Notes under the pieces: model-generated | Seen by the model: only the letters and a program-made list of their open reading frames with translations | Database searches by the model: none | Told to the model about the DNA's origin: nothing | Program-made: the position numbers and the translations under genes | Origin: Streptomyces seoulensis | GTDB lineage: Bacteria > Actinomycetota > Actinomycetes > Streptomycetales > Streptomycetaceae | Length of the DNA: 64,000 nt | NCBI GenBank assembly: GCA_013364255.1 | Contig: CP054936.1 | Location: 3,502,853-3,566,852 of the forward strand | Direction of reading: 5' to 3' | Shown: positions 42,169-49,151 of the stretch, piece by piece | Layout: each line of letters begins with the position of its first letter | Position numbering within the stretch: the stretch's first letter is position 1

Positions 42169-43163
42169 AGCTCGTCCTCCTCTTGCTTGAGCACCATGCG
42201 CAGGTAGTACGAGGTGATGGCGAGCAGCACCAGGATGGTCAGGAAGGAGATCGCCGCGCCCATGCCGAAGTGCTGGTTGCCGACGCCCTCGACGTAGGCG
42301 TAGATCGGCAGGGTCTCGGTGAGGTGGTCGGGGCCGCCCTCGTTGAGCGCGAAGATCTGCGCGAACGACTTGAACACCCAGATGACCTCGAGGAAGGTCG
42401 TGGCGTACAGGAACGGCCGCAGGAAGGGCAGGGTCACGGAGGTGAAGCTCTTCCAGGCGCCGGCGCCGTCCAGCGACGCGGCCTCGTAGAGTTCCCTGGG
42501 GATCGTGGTGGTGGCGGCGTACAGGTTGATCGCCACGAACGGGATCGACTGCCAGACGATCAGCACGATGACCACGAAGAAGGTGGAGAACTGGCTGCCG
42601 AACCAGTTGTAGTCCGCCATGGAGTGCCAGCCGGCCTTGTCCAGGACCCAGTTGACGACGCCGAAGCGCTGGGCGAACAGCCACTGGTAGACGGTGGTGG
42701 CCGCGATGACGGGCATGGCCCAGGCCAGCACGATGCCCACCAGGAGCAGCAGCCGCATCTTCTTGCCGAGGCGCGCCAGCAGCAGTCCGATCAGGGTGCC
42801 GCCCAGCATGATCAGGACGACGTTGGCGGCGGTGAAGACCACCGAGCGGGCGACGACGTGCCAGAAATCCGAACCGCTGAGGATTTCCTTGTAGTTGTCG
42901 ACGCCGTTCCACTCGGTGAGGTGCTGGATGAGCTGCCGCGGGTTGAGGTTCTGGAACGACAGGATGCCGTTCTTGACCAGCGGCCAGCCCAGCAGGACCA
43001 CGGTGGCCAGCAGCGCGGGCAGCAGGAGGAGGTAGGGGGCGGCGGCGCGGCGGCCCGCCGGGGACTTCGCGGCGCGGGTCTCACCCCGCGGGGGCGCCGG
43101 CGGCCCGGCCTTGCGGACAGCGGGCTCCCCGGCCGTGTCCGTGCCCTCGGTCTGCACTGACAT
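42165..43163 (-). CDS. dasB: ABC sugar permease (DasB-like)
   Basis: The protein is 332 aa from ATG 43163 (MSVQTEGTDTAGEP), with a ~40-residue Pro/Ala-rich cytoplasmic extension before six TM segments. CUT1 signatures are AAPYLLLLPALLATVVLLGWPLVKNGILSFQN and the EAA loop PRELYEAASLDGAGAWKSFTSVTLPFLRP. It pairs with DasC. A hairpin in the dasA-dasB gap probably lowers permease expression relative to the binding protein. Confidence 0.9.
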   Translation of the reverse strand: MSVQTEGTDTAGEPAVRKAGPPAPPRGETRAAKSPAGRRAAAPYLLLLPALLATVVLLGWPLVKNGILSFQNLNPRQLIQHLTEWNGVDNYKEILSGSDFWHVVARSVVFTAANVVLIMLGGTLIGLLLARLGKKMRLLLLVGIVLAWAMPVIAATTVYQWLFAQRFGVVNWVLDKAGWHSMADYNWFGSQFSTFFVVIVLIVWQSIPFVAINLYAATTTIPRELYEAASLDGAGAWKSFTSVTLPFLRPFLYATTFLEVIWVFKSFAQIFALNEGGPDHLTETLPIYAYVEGVGNQHFGMGAAISFLTILVLLAITSYYLRMVLKQEEDEL

Positions 43164-43235
43164 GAGTTGCCATCTCTTCCGTGGCCGTACGAACTCCGTG
43201 TGCGAACTCCGAGGCCGTACGGACGACACATGGAA

Positions 43236-43263
43236 CCGGGGGCGCCGCTGAGGGCGCCCCCGG
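43236..43263 (-). terminator. Hairpin between dasA and dasB
   Basis: A perfect 11-bp stem (43236-43246 with 43253-43263) and a 6-nt loop follow the dasA stop by about 10 bp. Partial termination here would give excess binding protein over permease, a common arrangement in sugar ABC operons. Confidence 0.7.
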
Positions 43264-43271
43264 CACGGTCA

Positions 43272-44549
43272 TCAGTTCTGCTGGGCCAGGCGCTTGTTGA
43301 TGTCGGACTCGACCGCCTTGGCGGCGTCGGCCGGGGCCTTGCCGTTGAGCACGGAGGTCATGTACGCCTTGATCGGGTTCGGGGTGTTCTCCACCGCGGC
43401 CCACTCGGGGATCAGCGGGGTGGTGCCACCGGCGGAGGCGCCGGGCGCGGCGGCCTCGGCGGCCCCGTTGCCCTTCAGGTTGCTCTCCAGCGACTCCTTG
43501 TTCGGGATGACGCCGTTGAGCTTGGACAGCTCGCCCTCGTACTGGTCGGACAGGGCGATCTTCAGGAACTCCTTGGCCAGCGACTGCTTCTTGCTGTTCT
43601 GGGCGACGGCGAGGTTGGAGCCGCCCAGGAAGACGCCCTCGGGCTTGTCGGCGGTGGCGCCGGGGATGGTGAAGTAGCCGAGGTCCTTCTCGATGGCCTT
43701 GTTGGTCTGGACGGCGGTGGCCGCCTCCCAGCCCATGCCGATGAAGGCGCCGGTCTTGCCCTTGGCGAAGATCGTGGCCTGCTGCGGGGTGGCCTCGTCC
43801 TTGTCCTTGGGGGCCTTGGAGTAGGAGGCGTACTTCTTGTAGATCTCCATGGCCGCGGCGACCTTCGGGTCGGCCAGGTTGGAGACGTACTTGTCGCCGT
43901 CCTTCTTCACCAGGTCGGCGCCCTGGCCGATGATCAGGCCGTCGAAGAAGTACCAGTTCTGGCCGGGCAGGTAGATCGGCTCGGCGTCCGTCTTCTTGCC
44001 GATGAGCTCCAGGTCCTTGAAGAACTCGTCGCGGGTCTTCGGGGTGCTCTTGATGCCGGCCTTCGCCCAGATCGCCTTGTTGTAGACGACGACGCGGTTG
44101 GCGAAGTACCACGGGGCGGCGTACTGCTTGCCGTCGTAGAGGGAGGAGGCGGAGACCGAGGCGGTCCAGTCGGAGCCGATCTCCTTCTTCAGGTCACCCA
44201 GCTCGGCGAGGCCGCCGGTGGCCGCGTACGCCGGGGTCTGGGTGTTGCCGACCTCCAGGACGTCCGGCGGGTTGGACTCGGAGAGGGCGGTGGTGACCTT
44301 CTGCTGGATGCCGTCCCACTTCTGGATCTCGAACTTGACCTTGGCGCCGGTCTTCTTCTCGAAGGCGGCCTGCACGTCCTTGGTCCACTGCGGCGGCACG
44401 GAGCCGTCCATGGTCCAGACGGTCAGGGTCTGGCCCTTCCAGCTGTCCGGCCCCGCGTCCTTGCTCTTGTCGTCGTCGCCCCCACCACACGCCGAGACGG
44501 AGACCATCATGCCCGCGATCACGATCGCGGCCGCAAGCTTGCGCTTCAC
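43272..44549 (-). CDS. dasA: Chitooligosaccharide-binding lipoprotein (DasA-like)
   Basis: The protein is 425 aa from GTG 44549, with GAGGAGGG upstream. Lipoprotein signal KRKLAAAIVIAGMMVSVSAC (Cys21). It is a family-1 solute-binding protein: TLTVWTMDGSVPPQWTKDVQAAFEKKTG, PDVLEVGNTQTPAYAATGGLAEL, YAAPWYFANRVVVYNKAIW and GMGWEAATAVQ, with aromatic residues lining the sugar site. In Streptomyces DasA captures chitobiose, linking chitin degradation to development. Two dre-like sites lie in its promoter region. Confidence 0.88.
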   Translation of the reverse strand: MKRKLAAAIVIAGMMVSVSACGGGDDDKSKDAGPDSWKGQTLTVWTMDGSVPPQWTKDVQAAFEKKTGAKVKFEIQKWDGIQQKVTTALSESNPPDVLEVGNTQTPAYAATGGLAELGDLKKEIGSDWTASVSASSLYDGKQYAAPWYFANRVVVYNKAIWAKAGIKSTPKTRDEFFKDLELIGKKTDAEPIYLPGQNWYFFDGLIIGQGADLVKKDGDKYVSNLADPKVAAAMEIYKKYASYSKAPKDKDEATPQQATIFAKGKTGAFIGMGWEAATAVQTNKAIEKDLGYFTIPGATADKPEGVFLGGSNLAVAQNSKKQSLAKEFLKIALSDQYEGELSKLNGVIPNKESLESNLKGNGAAEAAAPGASAGGTTPLIPEWAAVENTPNPIKAYMTSVLNGKAPADAAKAVESDINKRLAQQN

Positions 44550-44642
44550 GCCACCCTCCTCAGGGATGCTGCCAACCCCCCACGCCCTCGGCGGTGATTC
44601 ACGCACGACGCTGTTTCACGTAGGGCTCGGGACCTGGTCACT

Positions 44643-44658
44643 AATGGTGTAGACCAGT
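44643..44658. promoter_or_regulatory. dre-like operator 1 in the dasA-dasR intergenic region
   Basis: AATGGTGTAGACCAGT matches 13/16 of the DasR-site consensus and is placed ~94 bp upstream of dasA. Confidence 0.8.
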
Positions 44659-44667
44659 ACGGTGGAG

Positions 44668-44683
44668 CTTGGCCTAGACCTTT
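44668..44683. promoter_or_regulatory. dre-like operator 2 in the dasA-dasR intergenic region
   Basis: CTTGGCCTAGACCTTT matches 11/16 of the consensus, 25 bp (about 2.5 helical turns) from operator 1, so cooperative binding is possible. Confidence 0.65.
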
Positions 44684-44793
44684 TGAGGTGTCAAGGGTGG
44701 TTCGGGAGCCTGATCCCGGGCGTTATGAGAAAGACACCGGAGCGTACCCGAGCTCGTTTGCGGCCCCGGACAACCGGAGGCGCGGCTTCCCCA

Positions 44794-44809
44794 GTTGGAC
44801 TAGACCATA
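44794..44809. promoter_or_regulatory. dre-like operator 3, dasR-proximal
   Basis: GTTGGACTAGACCATA contains the core TGGACTAGACCA, one base off the palindromic TGGTCTAGACCA. It lies 52 bp upstream of the dasR-like ATG and suggests autoregulation. Confidence 0.75.
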
Positions 44810-44861
44810 GGGAAGTTGGTCGCTATAACGGGAACCCACCCACACAGCCGGGAAGGCAGGC

Positions 44862-45680
44862 ATGGCCACCGACGTCAGCAGCGCCCAGCACCACGGGGGA
44901 GCGCCCGGCCGCACCGCACGCGTGCCGAAGTACTACCGGATCAAACAGCAGGTGCTGGAGATGACGCAGGCGCTGGAGCCCGGCTCGGCCATGCCGGCCG
45001 AACGGCTGCTGGCCGTCCGGTTAGGAGCCTCGCGCACCACGATCCGCCAGGCCCTTCAGGAACTGGTCGGAGAGGGGCGGCTCGACCGCATCCAGGGCAA
45101 GGGCACCTTCGTCGCCCAGCCCAAGCTGTACCGCTCGCTGCGGCTGACCTCCCACACCGAGGACATGCGCGCGCAGGGTCTGCGGCCGGCCTCGCAGGTG
45201 CTGGACATTGGTGAGATCCCGGCGCCGGAGAAGCTCGCGGCGCTGCTTGACATCGCTGTCGGGGAGCGGGTGCTGCGCATCGAGCGGCTCCGGCTGGCCA
45301 GCGGCGACCCGATGGCGATCGAGACGACCCACCTGTCCGCCCGGCGCTTCCCCGGACTCCGCCGCTCCCTGGCGACGCACCCCTCCCTCTACACGGCGCT
45401 CGCCCAGGTCTACGGCGTCCACCTCGCCGAGGCCGACGAGACCATCGAGACCTCGCTGTCCACCCCGCGCGAGGCCCAGCTCCTGGCCACCGACGTGGGC
45501 CTGCCGATGCTCCTGCTGTCCCGGCACTCCCGCGACGCCGAGGGACGGCCGGTGGAGTGGGTGCGCTCGGTGTACCGCGGCTCCCGCTACAAGTTCGTGG
45601 CCGCCCTGCACCGCCCCGGCCACCCGTCCTTCCGCCCCGACGTGACGACAGCGGTCCGCCCGACGGGCGAGGACGGGTGA
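44862..45680 (+). CDS. dasR: GntR/HutC-family regulator, DasR or close paralogue; contains a TTA codon
   Basis: The protein is 272 aa. The wHTH (~23-90) reads [14 protein letters not shown], then [30 protein letters not shown]; the effector domain shows [21 protein letters not shown] and [25 protein letters not shown], which match my recollection of DasR closely although not at the near-identity expected between orthologues. DasR senses GlcN-6-P/GlcNAc-6-P and represses GlcNAc uptake, chitinases and some antibiotic activators. Leu54, in the HTH, is encoded by TTA (45021-45023), so translation should need the bldA tRNA. The C-terminal ~15 residues ([17 protein letters not shown]) are an extension. 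Confidence 0.85.
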   Translation: MATDVSSAQHHGGAPGRTARVPKYYRIKQQVLEMTQALEPGSAMPAERLLAVRLGASRTTIRQALQELVGEGRLDRIQGKGTFVAQPKLYRSLRLTSHTEDMRAQGLRPASQVLDIGEIPAPEKLAALLDIAVGERVLRIERLRLASGDPMAIETTHLSARRFPGLRRSLATHPSLYTALAQVYGVHLAEADETIETSLSTPREAQLLATDVGLPMLLLSRHSRDAEGRPVEWVRSVYRGSRYKFVAALHRPGHPSFRPDVTTAVRPTGEDG

Positions 45681-45687
45681 GCGGCGG

Positions 45688-45753
45688 GGTGGGGGGCGGG
45701 GTCGGGGTCGGGGTTGAAGTAGGGGTCGGAGTCGGGGTCGGGGTCGGGGTCGG
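45688..45753. repeat. (GGGGTC)n microsatellite
   Basis: Imperfect GGGGTC hexamers run from just after the dasR-like stop to about 45753. The G-runs (four or more Gs repeated) could form a G-quadruplex. The tract separates dasR from the downstream XRE/NB-ARC gene. Confidence 0.85.
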
Positions 45754-45811
45754 TTTAGACGGGGCGGCCGGGGCCGCCGGTGCGGCCGGTGGGGCCGGAG
45801 GACTGGCGGCT

Positions 45812-47437
45812 GTGCTCGTGCGGGCCCGGGAGATGGCCTGCCTCACTCAGGGGGAGCTGGCGGAGCGGTCCGGGCTGAGCGTACGGGCCATCCGCGATCT
45901 GGAGACCGGCCGGACCGCCCGCCCCCGCAAGCAGTCGCTGCTCCTGCTGGCCGAGGCGCTCGGACTGCCGTCCGGCGAGGTGGGACGACTGCTGCGACTG
46001 CCCCGCACCGGCCCGCGATCGGCTCCGCCGGGGGCATCGGCGCCGCCGGGAGCGGTCGGACCATCGGATGCGCCCGTGGGGCCGGGAGCGTGGGGGGCAT
46101 CGGGTACGTCCGTCATGCCGGGAGTGTGGGGGCCGTCGGGTACGTCCGTGGCGCCGGGAGCGTGCGGGCCGTCGGAAGCGTCGGCGCCGCCCGGTGTGGC
46201 CGTGCCACCCGGTGTGGCTGTCCCTCCGGGGACGGCCGCACCGCCGGGAGCGGCCGTACCACTGGGAGTGGCCGCACCGCCGGGAGTGGCCGCACCGCCG
46301 GGGGCGACCGCGCCACTGGGGGCGACCGCACCATTGGGGGCGACCGCACCATTGGGGGTGGCCGTACCACTGGGAGCGGCCGTACCGCCGGGGGCGTGCG
46401 CGCCCGCGGAGTTGCCCGCGGCGCCCCGGCACCGGCTGGTGGGCCGGGAAGCGCTCGTCGAGGAGCTGACGGAACACCTCGCCCAGTGCGCACCCGGCCC
46501 CGGCAGGCCCGCCGCGGTCGTCGTCGGACCGCCCGGCGCGGGCAAGACGGCACTGATCCTGCGGGCGGCCCACGGCGTGCGCGAACGCTTCCCGGACGGA
46601 CAGGTCTTCGTCGACCTGCACTCCCCCGGCTCGCTCCCCGTCACCCCCGACGCGCTGGTACGCCGCGTCCTGCGCTCCCTGGGCGGCGCCCCGGCCGCCG
46701 AGCACCCGCACCCACACCCACACCCGGAGGAGTCCCGTGCCCGGCTGCGCCACGCGCTCAGCAGCCGGCGGGTCCTCGTGGTCCTCGACAACGTCGACAG
46801 CGAGGCGCAGGTCAGGCCACTGCTGGTGGACGGCGGACGCAGCGCGGTGCTGGTGGCAGCGCGCCGTGAACTGTCCGCCCTGCCCGGCCGGTTCGGCCGC
46901 CGGATCGGCGCGCTGGAGGAACCCGAGGCGTACCGGGTGCTGGCGGACCTGGTGGGCGCCGAGCGGGTCCGCGCCGAACGGCCGGCGGCGCTGAGCGTCG
47001 TACGGTCCTGCGCGGGACTGCCGCTGGCGGTGCACATCGCCGGCCTGTGGCTCACGGCCCGCCCGCACCGCCCCCTGCGCGACCTGGCGGACCGGCTGGC
47101 CGACGAGCGGGAACGGCTGTCCGCGCTGCGGATCGGCGACCTGTCCCTGCGCGCCAGCGTGAGCGCCTACTACCGCCCCCTGCCCCCACCCCTACGCACC
47201 GCACTGCGCCAACTGGCCGCCGCCCCAGCCGGCTTCACCCCATCCCGAACACCGGCCGGCCCCCTGGGCGACCCACCCGCAGACCTGCTGGAGGAACTGG
47301 TGCACCGCCAACTCCTGCACACCGACACGACAGCCCCGCACGGCGACCTCCACTACCGCCTGCACGACGCGGTACGCCTGTACGCGTCCGAGGCCCCTCA
47401 CCGAACCCCGTCACCACAACTCCCCCCGGACCACTAG
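45812..47437 (+). CDS. XRE-type HTH + repetitive linker + NB-ARC ATPase regulator
   Basis: The protein is 541 aa from GTG 45812, with GGAGGA about nine bases upstream; a GTG at 45677 overlapping the dasR stop would add a Gly/Val-repeat N-terminus with a TTA codon and is less likely. Residues ~1-55 are an XRE HTH (LTQGELAERSGLSVRAIRDLETGRTARPRKQSLLLLAEALGL). Residues ~70-200 are a Pro/Gly/Ala linker whose second half is a hexapeptide repeat. Then an NB-ARC domain: LVGREALVEELTEHL, P-loop VVGPPGAGKTALIL, VLVVLDNVDSE, GLPLAVHIAGLWL. A short helical C-terminus follows. It resembles truncated AfsR-type STAND regulators; targets unknown. Confidence 0.82.
   Translation: MLVRAREMACLTQGELAERSGLSVRAIRDLETGRTARPRKQSLLLLAEALGLPSGEVGRLLRLPRTGPRSAPPGASAPPGAVGPSDAPVGPGAWGASGTSVMPGVWGPSGTSVAPGACGPSEASAPPGVAVPPGVAVPPGTAAPPGAAVPLGVAAPPGVAAPPGATAPLGATAPLGATAPLGVAVPLGAAVPPGACAPAELPAAPRHRLVGREALVEELTEHLAQCAPGPGRPAAVVVGPPGAGKTALILRAAHGVRERFPDGQVFVDLHSPGSLPVTPDALVRRVLRSLGGAPAAEHPHPHPHPEESRARLRHALSSRRVLVVLDNVDSEAQVRPLLVDGGRSAVLVAARRELSALPGRFGRRIGALEEPEAYRVLADLVGAERVRAERPAALSVVRSCAGLPLAVHIAGLWLTARPHRPLRDLADRLADERERLSALRIGDLSLRASVSAYYRPLPPPLRTALRQLAAAPAGFTPSRTPAGPLGDPPADLLEELVHRQLLHTDTTAPHGDLHYRLHDAVRLYASEAPHRTPSPQLPPDH
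46190..46400. repeat. 18-bp coding repeats (PPGxAx hexapeptides)
   Basis: About a dozen imperfect 18-bp units encode PPGVAV, PPGTAA, PPGAAV, PLGVAA, PPGATA and PLGATA in the linker of the XRE/NB-ARC protein. Copies at ~46312-46347 are nearly identical, which points to recent slippage. Confidence 0.85.
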
Positions 47438-47459
47438 CCCGAACCTCTACGCTCCGGAC

Positions 47460-47756
47460 ATGGACGACGAACCGCTCTCCCGGTGGGCCGAGCGCCGTGA
47501 CGCGAGGATCGGGCAGCTTCGCGCGGTACCCCTCGCGAACGGCGGCGGTCCGAGGGGAGCGCATGTGAACCCGGACGCTCCGCGCGCGATCCAGCGGTGG
47601 AACGGCCACCTGTGGGAGCCGTACGGCTTCGCGGCGAACCTCGCGGAAGCGAAGCGGGTCCTCTTCCCCGGCGCCGAGCCCGCCCCGGACCCGGCCCCCG
47701 CCCCGAAACTCGCCCCCGGAACCGGCAGACACCGAAGGCCCCAGGCACCGCGATAG
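47460..47756 (+). CDS. Small DUF6087-like protein
   Basis: The protein is 98 aa from ATG 47460. The text MDDEPLSRWAERRDARIGQLRAVPL, then GPRGAHVNPDAPRAIQRWNGH and WEPYGFAANLAEAKRVLFP, resembles the short actinomycete family I know as DUF6087, often found with XRE-type regulators and mobile DNA. The Pro/Ala-rich tail is variable. No function is known. It ends 34 bp before the rnpB-derived att copy. Confidence 0.7.
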   Translation: MDDEPLSRWAERRDARIGQLRAVPLANGGGPRGAHVNPDAPRAIQRWNGHLWEPYGFAANLAEAKRVLFPGAEPAPDPAPAPKLAPGTGRHRRPQAPR

Positions 47757-47789
47757 CCCCGACAGGGCTTCCGGCGGACCGGGAGTTGA

Positions 47790-47821
47790 GGGGCAGACGA
47801 GTCGGGCTGTACGCCGGGTTC
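47790..47821. other. Distal attachment-site copy (duplicate of the rnpB 3' end)
   Basis: This 32-bp sequence is identical to 51100-51131, the 3' terminal P1/adjacent region of rnpB, but here it is not attached to the rest of the RNA gene. Sequence similarity stops at both edges (CAC versus CTG to the right). It marks the far end of an integrated island. Confidence 0.88.
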
Positions 47822-47890
47822 ACTCGGCGTAGCTCTGTGACCTGCACCTTCGGGTAGCGGACCCGGTTGACCTGCGAAAGCGGGTCACGG

Positions 47891-47920
47891 AGGTGCACGC
47901 AGGTGCACGGAGGTGCACAC
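47891..47920. repeat. Three 10-bp direct repeats AGGTGCACNN near the distal att
   Basis: AGGTGCACGC, AGGTGCACGG and AGGTGCACAC follow each other without gaps 70 bp inside the island, with a reversed near-copy (CTGCACCT) at about 47842. Positions and spacing suit recombinase arm sites or iterons. The rest of 47822-48028 holds no gene I can support. Confidence 0.7.
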
Positions 47921-48028
47921 CCCCGATCGCACCGGATCGCACCGCCGGCGAAGAGCGCACGAGGGGACCAGATCCCGGAAAGCAGACCGCCCCCCGGCTG
48001 GAACCAGGGGCCGTCTGAACTACCGGGA

Positions 48029-48709
48029 ATGGAACTCCCCGATGTCCCACCCCTCAAGACTTTGGCCGGTCACGGGGCGGTACTCGGAAACAGTGATCCG
48101 AGCGGCTCCATGCTGCCAGATTTCGGGTCAGCCGGACAGGCGGATGCCCGTTTTGCGCTGCCCGCACTACGACGCCTTGGCCTGCTGGCCAAGCTCCCGG
48201 TGTTGTCCCCCCCCCGGATACACCGCCTCCTCATCGAGGGGGACACCGATGGCACCTACGCCCGGTGGTCCCGCCAGCGGGGCGGCAAGGACTCTGCGGC
48301 GGCCGATCATGCCTGGACCGTCACCCGCGCTGTGGCCGCTGCTGCCGCTCGTGCCGGTTGGTCCCGGACCGACTTCATCCGGGTCATGCTCGACGGTCCG
48401 TACAAGGCTGGTGCGCACGCGCGCCTCATGGAGCGCCGCCGCGAACGCGCCCGCGCCGCCAAGTGGCTCTCCCGGGCTTGGGAGGGCGCCCGGCTCGACC
48501 GCCTCAGCCGCAAGCGCGCTGGCCACAGCAAGCGCAAGCCGATCACGGTCGCGCAGTGGAAGGAGTCCTCCATCGCGAACACCGTCGGCGGCGGCGGTTC
48601 CTCCTCCCGCTCGGCCCCCCTCGCAAAGCTCATCGTCAATGAGTACAACGACGGCCTGACCGACACCTCGGAGCACCTGCTCCATCCCGGCCGACCTGAC
48701 AAGGATTGA
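48029..48709 (+). CDS. Replication/primase-like fragment, unknown function
   Basis: The frame gives 226 aa from ATG 48029, but the first ~60 codons have poor Streptomyces codon bias and a C9-10 run at ~48207-48215 may hide a frameshift. The coherent part starts around PPRIHRLLIEGDTDGTYARW and contains DSAAADHAWTVTRAVAAAAARAGWSRTDFIRVMLDGPY and ARAAKWLSRAWEGARLD. This D-S-xx-D...GWs...(L)..P..G pattern resembles the region after the prim-pol domain of plasmid/phage replication proteins. Probably a truncated relic of the island's replication gene. Confidence 0.5.
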   Translation: MELPDVPPLKTLAGHGAVLGNSDPSGSMLPDFGSAGQADARFALPALRRLGLLAKLPVLSPPRIHRLLIEGDTDGTYARWSRQRGGKDSAAADHAWTVTRAVAAAAARAGWSRTDFIRVMLDGPYKAGAHARLMERRRERARAAKWLSRAWEGARLDRLSRKRAGHSKRKPITVAQWKESSIANTVGGGGSSSRSAPLAKLIVNEYNDGLTDTSEHLLHPGRPDKD

Positions 48710-48720
48710 GCCACCCCACA

Positions 48721-48764
48721 CGAAGCCCCCCGCCCCGGAGATCCGGACCCGGCGGGGGCCTTCG
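48721..48764. terminator. Terminator between convergent island genes
   Basis: A 14-bp stem with one mismatch (48721-48734 with 48751-48764) and an inner CCGG pairing is followed by TCGTTTT, between the 48029-48709 ORF and the convergent small gene. Confidence 0.65.
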
Positions 48765-48776
48765 TCGTTTTCGGGG

Positions 48777-49151
48777 TCAGACGGTCTGCTCGATGTGCTC
48801 GAAGATGTCCGCGTCGGTCTGCTGCTGCCACGCCGGGAGGGCCTCCCAGTCCGCGACGTAGCCCGGCTTCGGGTCCTCGATGTGCTTGTGGATCTGCGCG
48901 ATCCAGCACAGCGCGACGAACCGTCCCTTCTGCTCCCGGCTCAGCTTGGCCGTCTGCCCGCCGCTCACCCGGACGAAGTCGCACACCTGCCCGTACACCG
49001 CCGCCGCGGACTGCCGTTCCCATTCGGGCGTCTCGTCCCAGGGGGCGATGTATCCCGGCTTCGGCTCGCCGGGGAAGTGCTTCTTGACCCCGGCGATCCA
49101 CGCCTCGCGAAAGATCCGGCCGTCCTCGCTCATCCCATCCCCATTCGTCAT
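48777..49151 (-). CDS. Small protein with two tandem PKPGY modules, unknown function
   Basis: The protein is 124 aa from ATG 49151, overlapping the regulator's stop (TGATG); ATG 49133 is an alternative. It consists of two copies of a ~42-residue module: WIAGVKKHF, PKPGYIAPWDETPEWERQSA, and WIAQIHKHI, DPKPGYVADWEALPAWQQQT. Shared marks are WIA, PKPGY(I/V)A, W, P-x-W and a final amphipathic helix. I do not know a named function; it is coupled to the XRE regulator and may be its partner. Confidence 0.7.
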   Translation of the reverse strand: MTNGDGMSEDGRIFREAWIAGVKKHFPGEPKPGYIAPWDETPEWERQSAAAVYGQVCDFVRVSGGQTAKLSREQKGRFVALCWIAQIHKHIEDPKPGYVADWEALPAWQQQTDADIFEHIEQTV

